Source: Geosiphon pyriformis (taxonomy: Eukaryota > Glomeromycota > Glomeromycetes > Archaeosporales > Geosiphonaceae). From it: 64,000 bases of DNA. Positions 24,401-38,100 of the stretch are shown one piece after another. The translations under genes and the position numbers were made by a program. Where the stretch lies: the NCBI GenBank assembly GCA_016748015.1, contig JAAOMT010000289.1:135639-199638 (forward strand). Direction: 5' to 3'. The first letter of the stretch is position 1. Every line of letters begins with the position of its first letter. Under the pieces are notes generated by a model. It saw only the letters and a list, made by a program, of their open reading frames with translations, made no database searches and was not told the DNA's origin.

Positions 24401-25480
24401 ATAATGCTTTTTAGACTTTGTAATATTTCAGCTATCTTTTAATGTTTTATGAATGTCATATATAAAAAAATTCTTTGAAAATTAGTTGTAGTATATCTAA
24501 ATAATACCAATATATTTTTTGAAACATTTGATAACTATTTGCTCTACTTTTAACAAGTTTTTGATTACTTTTAGAGTGCTGAATTAAAGCTAAACCCAGA
24601 AAAATGTTTTTTTGAAAAAATCAAATTAAAATTTTTAAGACATATAATAGAAAAAAACAGAGTAAAACCAGATTTGAATAAAATAAAAAAGATCAAAGAC
24701 TTCTTAGCTCCAACCAATCTGTGAGAATTAAGAAGATTCTTAAAACTAGCTGGATATTACTGTAAATTTGTTAAAAACTTTTTAAACATTGTAAAACCAC
24801 TCTATTATTTGTTCTCAAAATATGTTTTATATTTATAAAAAAAAGAACAGTAAAAAACTTTTGATTATTTTAAGCAATACTTAATAAAAACACTAATATT
24901 AATGTATTCAGACTTCAATAAATGCTTTATTATTGCTATAGATGTTTTAAAAAATGTATTAGGAGTTATTTTGTTATAAATCAAATCAAACAATCAAGAA
25001 TATTTAATCATTTATGTTAGTTACAGTACTAGTACAATAGAAAAAATATACAGCATAACCGATTTGAAATGTTTTACTATTTACTAAATCATACAAAATT
25101 GGAGATACTATCTTTATTAACTATTTAACTTATATACAGATTATAAAGAACTTATTTGATTACTTGGCAAATCATAACTAAAAAGAAGATATGTACAATA
25201 GAGTATTTATTTGCAACAATTTCCATTTAAAATACATTATAAAAAAAAAGCCAAAAATATCAACACCAATAATTTGTTAAAAATAACACAAATTTGATTC
25301 CAAATTCATGAACACAACCACTTATTAGCAATTACACCAATATCTATTAACACTGTAGTTTAAGAAGAAATTATCTCAACAAAAACAAAATATTATATAG
25401 AAACAAGCTTGCAATTACTTTATTCAAAACAACCAACTATATTATTAAGAACATCAAAACCATACTATTCTATAATAAAT
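21500..25480 (+). pseudogene. Gypsy protease-RT-RNase H region, broken
   Basis: Protease probably occupies 21.65-22.1 kb, but its DTG-type motif is not readable with confidence. RT is clear from about 24.1 kb. The catalytic YLDD reads YLNN at 24494-24505. It is followed by KLNPEKCFFEKIKLKFL (near 24590), the connection motif LAGYYCKFVKNF (near 24750), and RNase H remnants IIAIDVLKNVLG and YTDYKEL. Stops and frameshifts are frequent. Confidence 0.7.
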
Positions 25481-25509
25481 TATAAAAGACAATAAAAGAA
25501 AAACTGTTT

Positions 25510-26500
25510 TGCATAATATGCATTCTAATTCAATTACAAGACACTTTAACAAAAATACTACTTTGAAAAAAACAATAAATTTATACTATTAATTAATAAT
25601 ATATAAAGATATCTTTAAATATATTATTAACTGTAACTTATGTTAATAGAGAAAAAAAACCAGAATTATAAAATCACTTTGATCTATTTCAGTTGGAAAT
25701 TTATTTAATAAAATTGAAATCAATTTGGTTGGTTCTCTCTTAATTATATCTAAAGAAAATTGTTATATTACTATAACTGTAGACTACTTAACCAAATGGC
25801 TTGAAGTCAGAGCTATTTAAGTAGCAAACACTAAAACAATAGCCAAATTCGTACATCAAAATCTGATTTGTTAACATAGATGCCCAAAAAAATTATTATC
25901 TGACCAAAAAACTTATTTTTTCAATAGTATATTAATTGAATTAAGCCAACAATTTAAAATAAAGTAACTATTATTCTCATTATATTACCCATAAACAAAT
26001 AAACTGGTAGAAAAATTTAACCAAACATTGTATAAAGCATTAGCAAAAATAAGTTACAAAAATGCACAAAAATAAGACTTATTTATTAAATAAGAAATAC
26101 TTTTTTTCTTAACAGAAACAATTATTGAAGAGAATTTTGAAACTATTTTATATCAAAAAACATATAAACTTATGGAAACATTAGAAAACAATCATAAAAC
26201 AGCAGTCAACAATATTAATAATGCTTAAAAACAACAAAAAAAAAGACATAAAAATTGTCTACTCAACCAACCAATTGAATTTAAGATTGAAAACAGAGTA
26301 TTAATATATTGCACTAAAGCTAAAAAACAATAGAGTGGAAAGTTTGACTCAAAATAAAATAGATTATTTCATATACACAAAGTTTTAGACAATAAAACTT
26401 ACATATTATAATTGGAAAAAAGAATTTTAAAAAAAGTAATGTATGAAAATTGTCTAAAAATTTATTATACCAACTAAAAGTCGTTGTTATTTATACTTTA
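25510..26500 (+). pseudogene. Gypsy integrase, broken and internally deleted
   Basis: The zinc-finger His and Cys residues are partly kept (RHFNKNT, then NCNLCQQRKK). The core reads KIEINLVGSL (expected Asp changed to Asn), LLSDQKTYFFN (Asp kept) and KLVEKFNQTL (Glu kept). Compared with 2580-2720, about 100 bases are missing near 26098-26106. The C-terminal IEFKIENRVLIY and KFDSKNRLFHIHKVL strings follow. Confidence 0.75.
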
Positions 26501-27344
26501 ACTAAAAACACAAATTCCATTAATCAGACCAGAAATATATTACAAGATTTGAAACCAATTATTATTATCAAAACATAGTCAACATATGATAATTTAAATT
26601 AAAAAATTTAAGTATATAGAAAGATTAAAACAACAGAAAAAAGACAATAAAATTTTTAGCATGAATTTTTTAAATCAAATTCTAAAACTTTTAAAATAAC
26701 TATTTAAAGCAATTTAACAATTTAAAATACCAATAAAAATTACAATTAATAAAAAAAAGATCTGATACAGAAATTCACACAAGAAAAAAATAGACAAAAG
26801 TTCAACTAAAACTGAGTATTCCTATCTTTATAAATAATTAAGAGAAAAAAAAATACATATTAGGCAAAGCTTGAAAAAATTAAGTAAGCTTTAAGTAGGT
26901 TAAATTTAAAATCAATAATAAAAAAATAGATATCAGAAAACTCCAAGAATGAAAAGAAAAACTTCTACTAGTGTATTAGTTTTTTAAAATTAGTAAAAAA
27001 CTCGATTTACAAACATCATATCTAAATACTAACAAATAAATATTTAACAAAAAAGCTTTGAAACAAGTAAAAAAATTTGTCAGAAGAAATAATTTGACAC
27101 TATACTATAAGACAACATACTGATTGTATTCCAAATTTAAATATTGTCTAGCAATACTGTTAGACAGTTCATTAAAATTTATTATAATTAATAACATAGA
27201 ACAAATAACAAATACATAGTTTGAAGACCTACAAAAAACAATACTTAACACAATAATTAAATATTATATCAAAAAAATAATATTCACAGATACATATAAT
27301 TTCACAGAAGCTTAATTCTAAAAGATAAAAATAATATTACTGAA
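26500..27344 (+). pseudogene. Extra C-terminal region of gypsy polyprotein
   Basis: This region corresponds to 3136-3876 of the first element and keeps its order and length, but almost every codon run is interrupted. It ends in a purine-rich tract (27318-27342) before the 3' LTR. No domain is recognised. Confidence 0.45.
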
Positions 27345-28278
27345 ATAGAAAAACCAATCTGAAAAATATTGAAAAAAACGTGATTAAAAACATAATAACT
27401 TAAAAAAACGTAATAATATGAAATAATACAAAATAATATATTATAATTCAAGATAATGTAAGATAATACACAATAATATAAAATAACTAGCAATAATATA
27501 AGATAACTATTCATAATGTAAAAGAATGAAGCAACAACAGAAATAATAAATGATTAAAAGCAATCTTATAAAACTAAAAAATATGTATAAAAATAAGTAA
27601 TTTTAGTAAGAAAAAACAGACAAACAGAGAAAAACAAACAAATAAAAAATATATCTTTTTATTAGATCTACCTTATCTATATATCTATATTATTTCAAAT
27701 AAAAAAAATATCTAAAACCCAAAACTTACTTATATATAATCCACAAATTCTATGTTTAAACTAAATTAATTATTTTTTTATCTTTATTTTTGGCCAAATA
27801 TTCTTAGCATAAAATATTTCAAACAATAATAACTTGAACCAATTATTTTTGATTATAATAATTAATAATACTAATTTCTTTTATTTTATTTTTTTTTTGT
27901 AGAGTAATAATATTGTAAAATTAACTGTCTAAAAATAGACTTTGTAATAGCCTGGTAAAAAAAAAACTTTCTTTAAGATTAAATATTAATATTATCTTGT
28001 CAACTTACCAAAAAAGTAAAAAGATATTGCCAGACCTTAACAATTGTGCTTGACTAGCTCAAAAAAAATGGCTTATATACTTAAGTCATAAACAACCAAA
28101 CACTTTTTTGTATCTTATAATCAAAAAACTTCATAAATAAAACTAGTAAAAAAAATTTTCAGAAGACTAATATCAATGACTCACTTCAAGTACCCAGAAT
28201 TAAGATCTTCAAGCTTTTTTTATCTAAATTTAGAACACTAAATATTATCACAATATCTTATTAACTTTATTTATAATA
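27345..28278 (+). repeat. 3' LTR-B, 934 bp
   Basis: It starts TATTACTG, aligns with the 5' LTR over its length, and ends TTTATTTATAATA. It differs from the 5' LTR mainly by C-to-T and G-to-A changes and small indels, including fewer AAC-type repeats. Confidence 0.8.
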
Positions 28279-28530
28279 ACTACTTATATTATTAATTTTA
28301 TATTTTATTTTAAAATTACCAATTTTTTTATTCAAATTATTAACAATTTTTTTTAAAAATAACAATATATTTTTTAATTTAATATATAAAACAAAAAAAA
28401 ACATTAACCAACTTTGTAATTAAAAAAATTAAAAAACCAATAAACTTAATTGATAAAATTAATTTAATTAACTTAAATTTTAAAAAAGTTAATTTAAAAT
28501 TAATAAAAAAAAAATATTATTTAAAATATT

Positions 28531-29304
28531 ATTGGCAGGCCTACAGCTTCTGTATATACTTATTTTATAAAAGCTCTACATCATTGGCTGTCTATTGCCA
28601 TTCATAAGCGACTTTATAACTGATGTTATCCTAGTGTATTGTGTTTGTATTGTGGTGTTGTGAAGATATCAGATCATGCTTTTTCTTATGACATTAATGG
28701 TTCTACTTGTCTTCAGATATTGAATACTTTTGTAGCCTCTTGGAAAACTTTTTCTGGTCTTTCTTATTCTTTGTTATGTGTTTTACAGCTGTTGTCATCT
28801 AGTGTTTTTGATGTCTCTGTCTTTATGGCTCTCTTTAAGAGTTTTGTTTTTGATGGTTGACTTTGTGAGGCTATTTCTGTTTTTCACAATTCTAAGATTG
28901 CTAGTTTGAAGATTGTTGAGTTTGTGCATTCTTTCTGTCTTGTTTTTAGGGATGATGTCTAATTAGTTTGTGCTAAACATTATGCTTACATGGAAAAAAA
29001 TGGCCTGATTCTGCTGGATGGGTCAGCTCTTGTTTTGGTTTCTGGTTTGGCTTTAGAGTTATTAGCTGGTGTGATCAAATTGCTTGGTATTACTAAAGCA
29101 TTTGGTGTTTATTTTGGCTTTCATAGGCCTTGTTTATTTTTTTTAGGAATTGGTAATTTTGTTTTAGTTTATATAACTGTATAGTGTTGTTTTAATTGGC
29201 CTGAATGACTGGTTGTATGTAGAAAGTGCATAATTCATACCTAGTTTAAATTATTTTTTTGATGTATAGTTTTAGGCAGTATTTGGATCTCACTTATAAA
29301 GCAT
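28531..29304 (+). pseudogene. LINE C-terminal fragment (5'-truncated), relatively young
   Basis: Reading starts in the LINE C-terminal part (LKALHHWLSIAIHKRLY). Two open stretches follow, 28639-28860 with the CxxC finger LCLYCGVVKISDHAFS and 28990-29184 with MEKNGLILLDGSALV, in one frame with only three stops between and around them. GC content is clearly higher than in the other copies, so it inserted later. The 3' untranslated tail (29185-29304) matches the other LINE ends. Only the end of the element is present, as expected from aborted target-primed reverse transcription. Confidence 0.75.
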
Positions 29305-30175
29305 TGTTACTTATAGAATATAGGAATTAAATATTAGTACATAAATTAGCCAATTAAAAAAGACATAATAAAAGTAGAATTCCAGAATTCCTCTTAGAAA
29401 AATTGCAAAATTTTAGAATTACAGAATTTCTATATAAGAAATTACAAGATTTCTGGCTAGAGAATTAAAGAATTCAAGAAATTTCATATAATAAAATTTA
29501 TGTATATATAGCAGTAGTATCAGAAGCTAGAAAATTAGTTAAAAAAACTCAGAGTTAATTAAACTTCCAGAGTCAATTAGATTTACAGGTCATAATTATT
29601 AAATACTCTTTCTTAAAAAAATAGAATACTATAACTTAAAGTAAAATTGCTTTCATATTAATGAAATTATCTATTATTCTTAAATTTATGTTATTATCCA
29701 TTACTTAACCTGTTGGCATAATAGCTCTTGATTACAGCTATTGACAAGACACTTATTTCTTATTTTAATTTTTTTATTTTTTTATTTTCTTTTATTTTTC
29801 TTTATTTTGTTTTTTTTTGTTGTTTACTAATTGAAGTTAAAAATTAAGCACTTAATAATTAACATTAAGAATAGTTTGGTAAAAGACCCAGAAATAAAGA
29901 TATTAAATTTATATATTAATGGATAGATTATTAAAAGAGCATAACTGTCAGAATAAATCAGCCATCAAGCTGAAAAAAAAAATTGGGAAACTCATCACAA
30001 AAAAATTGCACACTTCGAATCTCTATCTATTATACAAAGAACTTAATCAAAACTTTTAGATAACCAAGATCTTTAGATAACCAAAACCTTCAAATATTAT
30101 CAAATATATTAGTTATTAAACACCAAATTACAGATTTGTTATTTAATTCGAGATCCCAAATAATCATCTGTAATA
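29305..30175 (+). repeat. LTR-A, solo copy
   Basis: It begins TGTTACTTATAGAATAT and ends ATCATCTGTAATA. It shares with 3877-4747 the GAATTCC-type U3 repeats, the TATATATAGCAGTAG motif (29503) and the end CCAAATAATCATCTGTAA. No internal sequence adjoins on either side, so it looks like a solo LTR, although no clear target duplication is visible. Confidence 0.8.
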
Positions 30176-30284
30176 GTGTAAAAAAAAAAATATTGTTAAT
30201 ATTTAGAAATTTTTTATCAAATAAAACTTTTTTTTAATATACTAATTTTAATAATAGCAATATTTAATTTTTATTATTATTAAT

Positions 30285-31689
30285 ATTTTATAAGTACAGT
30301 CTAATTACTATCTAATATACAAAGTCAAAACTAAGAATTTTAGCTAGATACAATTCACATTTTTACTATATGTAACCAATTATTTAGATTAATTAAGACA
30401 ATACTAAACTTTTATATGAACTGTAATCTCAGTATTTAAATCTGAAAAAACAAACAAGATTTACAAAAACCAAAGCTAACCCTAAATAATTTATTAATAC
30501 TAATTAATCTAATTGTTATATTTAACAAATCTGATTTTACAGTATAAAACTCACTATATATCATTTTAAAATCACTGATTAAACCATATTTTTTCATAAC
30601 TGCTTTGTATTTAGACCTAAATCTCTACAACTTAGAACAATAACATTTACCCAAATTATACACAAAATTGACTAAAACTTAAGCAGCTTTTTTACAATCT
30701 TTAAATACCTATAAAGCTTTATTATACCAATTTTTAAGTACAAAGTTCTTACAAAGAAGAGTATACAGTCTAATATATAATAAACATGATAAGAAAAACT
30801 TCACAATTATAAAAAATAGAAGAATCTAAAGTCTTATCAGTGATCTTCAAATCTTAATCTGGTCAAGCAAAATCTTCTTTCAAAACTCAGTCTTCTTAAA
30901 ATAAGTAAGAAAATTCAATTTCTTTACAATACAAACACAAAACATCTGGATATTTTTTGTTATAAAACCTTTTTTTGACTGCAATAAGTAGCTTTTTATA
31001 AACTGCCTTTATAAAATATGTGTGCAAACCAGTTAAAGTCTTACTTATAAAACTTAATAGTATGTGTAAATTCGAATACCAAACTGTAGTAGTCTAAACC
31101 TAATCAATATTTTGAATCAAAGAATCATCTAATATCTTAAAACCAGATTTAGCTTTTTAGTAGATACAACTTATTGATCTATATATATTCCAAATAAAAT
31201 AACAAATATTATCAGACATTCTTAAACCATTAGTTATAACAAAGTATTCATACATGTTACTAAACAGCAACAGGAAGAAACAGACAGTCTTGCTTGTTAA
31301 AACATTTAATATAAATATTATTCAAAACACTTAAATGTTTTTTAATCTTTGACCAAACTATTGAAAGTTTTTTATTTCTAACCAAGTTAACAATATGCAT
31401 CCTTTTTATTTAGCAGCAGTTTTGAAAATTAGGATTTAACAACTTTAACTTTAAGATACATACATTTAAGACAATCTAACTGTTTAAATATATAATTACA
31501 GTACAAAAAGAGTGCATACATTTTAAAACCAAAACAATGGCTTATAATTTAGCCATTGTTAATAACAACAAACTATGAATCTTAATATTAACATTCAAGT
31601 CAATTTTAAGAAAATATGCAACAGTTCCACCAGTTATAGTAAAAAAACTTAGATTCATTAATAACTTATCTGTATATACATTAATTACA
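30285..31689 (-). pseudogene. LINE fragment, inverted (RNase H to 3' end)
   Basis: On the minus strand an RNase H remnant near 31.6 kb reads VYTDKLLM, ITGGTVAYFL and VLVLKCMHS. It is followed by the C-terminal domain and a LINE tail ending near 30285 (reverse complement of TATATTAGATAGTAATTAGA). The 5' side is cut by the LTR-B fragment at 31690. Confidence 0.65.
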
Positions 31690-31865
31690 TCTAACCAAAT
31701 CTTGTAAATAAGTTATTTTATATTATTTTGTGTTATCTTGTGTTATCTTAAGTTATAATATATTATTTTGTATTATTTTATGTTATCATGTTTTTCTAAG
31801 TTATCACATTTTTTAATCATGTTTTTTTAAATATTTTTTAGACTGGTTTTTTTATTTAGATAACA
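31690..31865 (-). repeat. LTR-B fragment, inverted
   Basis: This is the reverse complement of the first about 175 bases of LTR-B; TGTTATCTAAATAAAAAAACC read from 31865 corresponds to the LTR start. The rest of the LTR is missing. Confidence 0.7.
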
Positions 31866-34604
31866 GCCTCTTACTATAAAAAATTCATTAAAAGATTTTC
31901 TAAAATCACCAAATTTCTTAATTACTTAACTAATAAAAATATAAAATACCAATAGACTTTAATTCAACAAAAGATCTTTGACATCTTAAAAAAAATTGAT
32001 AACAGCTCCAATTTTTGCTTATTCTAATTTTAATAAACAATTCCAGTTAGTTATTAATGTTTTACATATAGTATTTGGTACTATTCTATTACAACTAAAT
32101 AACAAAAACAATAAACAAGTAATTATTTATGCTAATAGAACACTTAAACTGTCAAAGCTTAAATATGGCTTTACTAAATTAAAAGCAATAGCTATTATCT
32201 GAATTCTTAAATATTTTTAACAATATCTATAAAAAAAAAATTTAACATTATTATTGACAATATTGATCTTAAATAACTTAATAAAAAAAGCTCTAAACTT
32301 AGTACAAAGCAATTTAAATAAACTGATTTTTTAGCTAATTATAAATACATTGTTTTATCACAAACCAAAAAAATTACACATTAACATAGATAATCTTTTA
32401 AGAATAAGGCAAAATTAAATCAATACTAACAAACTTAAACAACAAAAAATTAACAAATAATAAATTTTGAAAACTACAAAAACATTAAAAATTATTTAAA
32501 AACTTTTATTATGTTAAAAAATTTGTTTCTAAGTAAAAAACATCAAATATTATATCAATTAAAACAATATTTTTTATATTACAACAATATTTATTATTAA
32601 AATTGCTAAAATTCAAACAATTTTATACAAAATGTACACAGATCTTTTATCAGCATACTTAAAAAAAATAGTACAATCCAAAGAATACTTGAAGTTTATT
32701 TTTGGTTTTATATATAAAAAAAACATTTAAAAATATATGGAATTATGTAATAATTGTTAAAGAAAAGAAAAAATTTACTTTACTAAATTTTTACATCTAA
32801 TTAAAGTTGGACAATTTTTGACAAAATTAATATTAATTTAGTCGAATTATTATTTATTAAAAACCAAAAAAATTGTTATATTATAGTTATAGTAAATTAT
32901 TTTATCAAATAATTTAAAGCCAGAGTTATTCAAAAAACAAATGCAAAATTAGTTGCAAATTTTATTTATAAAGACATTATTTGTAAACACAAATGTTCAA
33001 TTAAACTCTTATTTAATCAAAAAACATATTTTATAAACAATCTAATACAAGAAATTTGTAAGCAGTTTAATATAAAATAATTTTTATTATGATTGTATTA
33101 CTTATAAATAAATAGACTTGTAAAACAATTCAACCAAATATTATGCAAATTATTGGTCAAAATTTTAACCAATTTTAAGCAAAAATAAGATATTTTTATT
33201 CTATTTATATTATTAATATATAAAATACTAAAACAAGATACAATAAAACAGATATTATTTAATCTAATATATAAAAAAACAGCAATATTATTAATTAATT
33301 TTACTATAGAAACATATTTAGTATAATCAATTACAGAAAAAAACTTTTAAAAAACATCTTAATAAAGATTCTATATTTTTTTTAATATATTAAAAAAAAA
33401 ACAATAAATTATAGTTATACATATTAAATACTTTTAAATTTAACAAAAAAAATAACATAATAACAAATTGTTATTTGTCAATAATGAATTCAAAATTGGA
33501 AATCAAGTTCTCTTACACAAAACCAAAACTAAAAAACAATAAAATAGAAAATTTGATCATAAATAAGATGAATTATTTTATATATACAAAGTTTTAAGCA
33601 ATAAATTATGCAAATTAAAACTTAATAACAAAGTGCTAGCAAAAATTGTACATAGAGATTAATTAAAATATTATTACTTTAAAACCAATTATAAACTATT
33701 AATTCTATAAATTAGTACATATTTCTTTTTAATTAACTTTAAAAATATTTTTCAAAATTTAGAACCAATAGTTATATTAGAATAACAACCAAATTTGAAC
33801 ATTAAAAATTATTTATATTAATATTTTTCTTTAAAAATAATACAAAAATATTAAATAAAAATAGAAAAATAATTGCCAAAAAATACTTAAAACCAAAAAT
33901 AATTTTATTTTTTCACAAATTTAGTATTTTCTTTATATCTTATAATAATTATTCGCTAAAACATTTAACAAATATTCCAAAAATTAATATTAATATTAAA
34001 AACACTTTTTGATTTATTCATAATAATCAATAGAAGTTAAATTAATTATATTAAAAAAAAACTATAATTTTAATAGTAAATAATTTTTAAAATTATTATT
34101 TTTATAAAATAAACACAAAAAATTATTCTGGAATTTATTTATTAGAACTTTTAAAGCAAGCTCTAGAAGAAAACTTATTGTTTACTTCTATAAACATTTT
34201 TTTAAATACTACTATATAACAAAAACTTCAATTATATCTTAATAAAAGCAATGAATATACTTTTATTTATTAATACTTTTAAATTAGAAAAACATTAGAC
34301 TAATAAAACTAGAACTTAAAGCAACTAATCTTACTCTTAAAATCATATAAAAACAAATACATAATAAATTCAAGATAATAACTAAACTAACAAATACATA
34401 ATACAAATTTAAAACAGCTTTTAAACTTTATAATCTATTTAATACTTGCAAAAATATCTTATAAAATTCAATACATTAGTAAGCTTACAAAACTAAAATT
34501 TCAACAATTTTCAAACCAAATTACTTTGATAATATTAGATTATTATCTAAATATTATAAAAAATATTTGAACTTTAATAGAGCTTAGTTTTAAGAAGAAA
34601 ATTA
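31866..34604 (+). pseudogene. Gypsy RT end, RNase H and integrase, heavily decayed
   Basis: It begins abruptly inside the RT connection motif (ASYYKKFIKRFSKI). The open stretch 31996-32202 holds ITAPIFAYSNFNK and VIIYANRTLKLSKLKYGF, typical of gypsy RNase H. Integrase remnants follow: CNNCQRKEK-like near 32745, INLVELLFI near 32830 and RLVKQFNQILCK near 33115. A long unreadable C-terminal part runs to the polypurine-like tract TTAAGAAGAAAAT before the LTR at 34605. Confidence 0.65.
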
Positions 34605-35570
34605 TGTTATCAGTAAAATTTTAGTTAATAATTAATATGAAATTATTCTTATAATTTTTATTATTAATTAGTATATATTATTATTGTTTTAAGTATTATT
34701 ATTATTTAATATATTATCAAATATTATTATCTAATTAGTAATTTAAATTATATAATACACAAATATAATAATTATATTATGCAATATTTTAAACTCTATA
34801 ATATTCAGAAATTCACCAATATTTATAGAAATTTGTAAAAAATTTTAATAGTTTATTAAAATAATTTATAATTTATAAAAACAATTTATAAGTTATTAAA
34901 AAATATTTTTAATTTGACAAAATGATAGCAAAAAAAAATGCAAATTTATAGATTAGTACTATAATAAATTGTATAAAAGAAGAGTTTTTTTTTAAAAAAT
35001 ATATTTTAGCTAGATTTATTTTCACTAAAAATATTTTTTTTAGTATTTATACAAATTATTCCAAATAAAAACCATATTAAAAACAATAAAACTTATAATT
35101 ATTTTATTTAAAATTTCTTAAATTCTAATTAACATTTTTAAATTAATTAATTACTAATTTTAATAATCTGTTAGTAGCTTTAAGTCTAAACAGAAAACAA
35201 TTCTCTTAACAAAATTTTTTTCTTTTATATTTTTTATATATATATTTTTCTTTTTATTATAATTATTAAAATAGCTTACAGATGAAATTTTTTTAGAAGA
35301 GTTAACTTTTATAGCAAAGTAACTACATATTTTTAGTGAAATTTCAGATAAGTATTTTCTAAAAAAAGTTAACTTTTATTGTAAAATAATTATATAAATA
35401 ATTGATATAAAATTGGCTATTTTACTTATAAATCTAATAATTCAAATTATAAGAGATAATTTAAAAATAAATTCAGTTATTAAAGATTTAACAGCTTTTA
35501 ATAATTAGAAATTATCAGCAAAACAATATTAATAGTATTCAAGAAAAAAGACCAAAATTTTTAGATAATA
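34605..35570 (+). repeat. LTR-C, 966 bp
   Basis: It starts TGTTATCAG after a purine tract and ends TTTTTAGATAATA. The last 290 bases align with 1-288. The U3 part shares ATGCAATATTTTAAA and TATAAAAGAAGAGTTTTT with the copy at 49.7-50.5 kb. It serves as the 3' LTR of the gypsy remnant to its left. Confidence 0.75.
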
Positions 35571-36600
35571 TTGGCTAATAAGTTTTTTAGAATTAATAAT
35601 ATATCTATTAATATTAAAAAAACTGTGATTATCTTTATTAATAAATGCATTTCTGTTGCTAACTTGCTTATTAGTAATTTATTAATTGTAATTATAAAAA
35701 AAAAAGACATTAATACTTGAATATTTTTTATTTATTAATCATTAAAAAAATTTGATATGGCTTTTAAAAAACAATTGCTAAATAAACAGAATACAATATT
35801 TAATTGGAAAACTTTTTATTAATAAAAAAACTTAAATTCAAAGATTTAGTGCTTTATTAATTTGTCAATATTACTTAGTTTTTATATAAGAAACAAACAT
35901 ATAGTGTTGTTTGTCATTATAATATGAACAGTTATTAAGTAAATATACTAAATTTTTATAGTATGTTGGTATTTAAAAAGAGTTTAAAAAATACTTAACT
36001 GTTAATAATCAATGTATTTATAAATAATTTATAAAAAAATTTAAGATTTTGTAGTATTATAAATAAAGCTGCTACATATTTTACAAATTTGGATTTGAAT
36101 ATAGGTATTTAGATTTAACTAAGTTTTAAATAATTGTATTGGCTTTTAAATGTGTTTTTTTTTTTAGTATAATTACTATTTATTCAGATAATCAGACTGT
36201 TATTAATACATATATTTTAAACAAACCTAATTTTTGCAATAAATATTAGATCAAAAAAAAAACAAATTGTTAATTTGGTTTAAAGTAAAAATATTTTGGT
36301 AATATAATTAAAACTTAAAAAACATTTTAATATAATAAATAATAAGATTGTTAATAAATTAACTGGTATTATTTTTTTATCTTTTTTTTAACAATAATTA
36401 AAAAATGTTATTTTCAACTTAAAAACACAATTGTATTAAACAATACTTGTTATTTTATTTATTAGATCTACTGTTTAATTAAAAGTATCAGGTAAGAACT
36501 CAAATTTTTGTTAATAATATTATAAACTTAAAAAATCAAATTATTAATTTTAAAGACAATACAATTAAAAAAAAATTGTTTAATTTGATTTTAAAAGTGT
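35571..36600 (+). pseudogene. LINE internal fragment (late RT and RNase H)
   Basis: The RT end is recognisable from VNNISININIKKTVIIFIN (near 35600). An RNase H stretch FKCVFFF...IYSDNQTVI follows near 36150-36210. Both match the order in the 7.3-13.5 kb LINE. It is truncated on both sides and full of stops. Confidence 0.6.
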
Positions 36601-38100
36601 TTCTTAAATAATAATCTCTTTTTAATTAAGCAAAAAAAAGATTCAAATACTATTTTTTTTATTAATACAAACTAATTATTAAAAACAACAGCAACAAAAA
36701 AAAGTTTTTAAAATTAAAAACAGTATATTATTATAAACCAATAGATTTGAATTTAATTGAAATAATAATATCAAAAATATTAAGAGTATTTTTAATATTA
36801 TTAAAAAATATATTAAAAAGAATATTATAAAATACAACAGAAAAAAAAACCAAAAATTATCACAAAAAATTTTGTAATTTTAATCAAAAAAAAAGAGTTA
36901 CTAATAGTTATTTTAATAATAGCAACTAAAAAAAAATTAAAAACAAAATTTACATAAAACAATTTAATATTGTTCTTAAAAACAAATTTAAAATTAATAA
37001 AATCAAACAACAAATAAAACAAAAAATTAACAAAAGCCAATTTGATTTTAAAAATAGAATTAAACACTAAAGTAAAAGCTATTTATTCAAAAAATTTTTA
37101 ACAACTAAAAATTGTTTTTTAGATATTATTAAAAACAGCATTAAAAAACAAAAAAACAATATTAATTCTGTTTTTATTTAATCAGCTTAATTTTTAAGAT
37201 CAAATAACTTAATAAAAAATTTTGTTTTAGAAATTAGCAATAATCTATTAAAAAACATCATATTTGACAATACAGTTAGTAATTAATTTTGGTTTATTTT
37301 GAGAAATATATTGTTATTGTTAATGCTTACATTAAAAAAATGTTAGTTGTAATTAAAAAAATAAAATTTAAGATTTTATTTAAAACTACAAAAAAAATTT
37401 AATATAACAATAGCAAATACAAATAATTGTTGTTGTTTTTTAAATTTTTCGGTTTTTTTAATTATATATAAAGAAATAATAGTAATAATAAAAATAAAAA
37501 TAATTTATTAACTAACTTATTAGTAAAAACTATTGGGTTTTTAAAAAATATAAAAACAACACTAAAACTAATTTAAATATATTTCTTAAAAAAAAACTTT
37601 GATTAAGAAAAAACCACTAATTAAAAGTAAAAAAAAATACTTTAAAATTAGTAAAACAGCTTTTTATTATTAATATTTAAGAAAAATATTATCAGAATAT
37701 TTTATCTACTTTAATAATAAAAAAACTTTTTTTTGTTAAAATTTTATTAGTTATTATAAAAAAAATAATATTTGAAACTTTTTTATTCTTTATTTTAATT
37801 GTAATTATAATATTAAGAAAAAAAAAGTTTTTATAATTTTTTTGGTATTTTTAAATTATTTAATGTATTTTATTAAAGTAATTATAAAATTATGTAATTG
37901 ATATTAATTTAAATATTAGTGAAATTTTTGGTAAAACTTTTGTTTTGCTAATTTACAATTTTTTTTATTTTTAAAATATTTAAAAATTTTTATATAAATA
38001 AAAAATGTGTTGTTTCTGTATATTTTGTTTTTATTATTTTAATAATTATTATTAATAATATTTTGTTTTTTGTAAAATATATTTTATAAAAAATACTAAA
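36601..38100. other. AT-rich stretch, nothing identified
   Basis: Homopolymer-rich sequence. The only sizeable open stretch (36825-37067, minus) is Phe/Ile/Asn-rich, as expected by chance at this composition. The first few hundred bases may still be LINE. Confidence 0.4.

Larger units (their letters stand above)
18488..28278 (+). mobile_element. Near-complete Ty3/gypsy retrotransposon with LTR-B ends (about 9.8 kb)
   Basis: The element has two LTRs in the same orientation (18488-19482 and 27345-28278). A primer-binding-like site follows the first and a purine-rich tract precedes the second. The internal order is gag, protease, RT, RNase H, integrase, then an extra C-terminal region, which is the Ty3/gypsy order (integrase last). 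The flanking tetramers GCTA (18484-18487) and ACTA (28279-28282) differ by one G-to-A change and may be the target duplication. Coding parts are heavily broken and very AT-rich. Confidence 0.8.
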
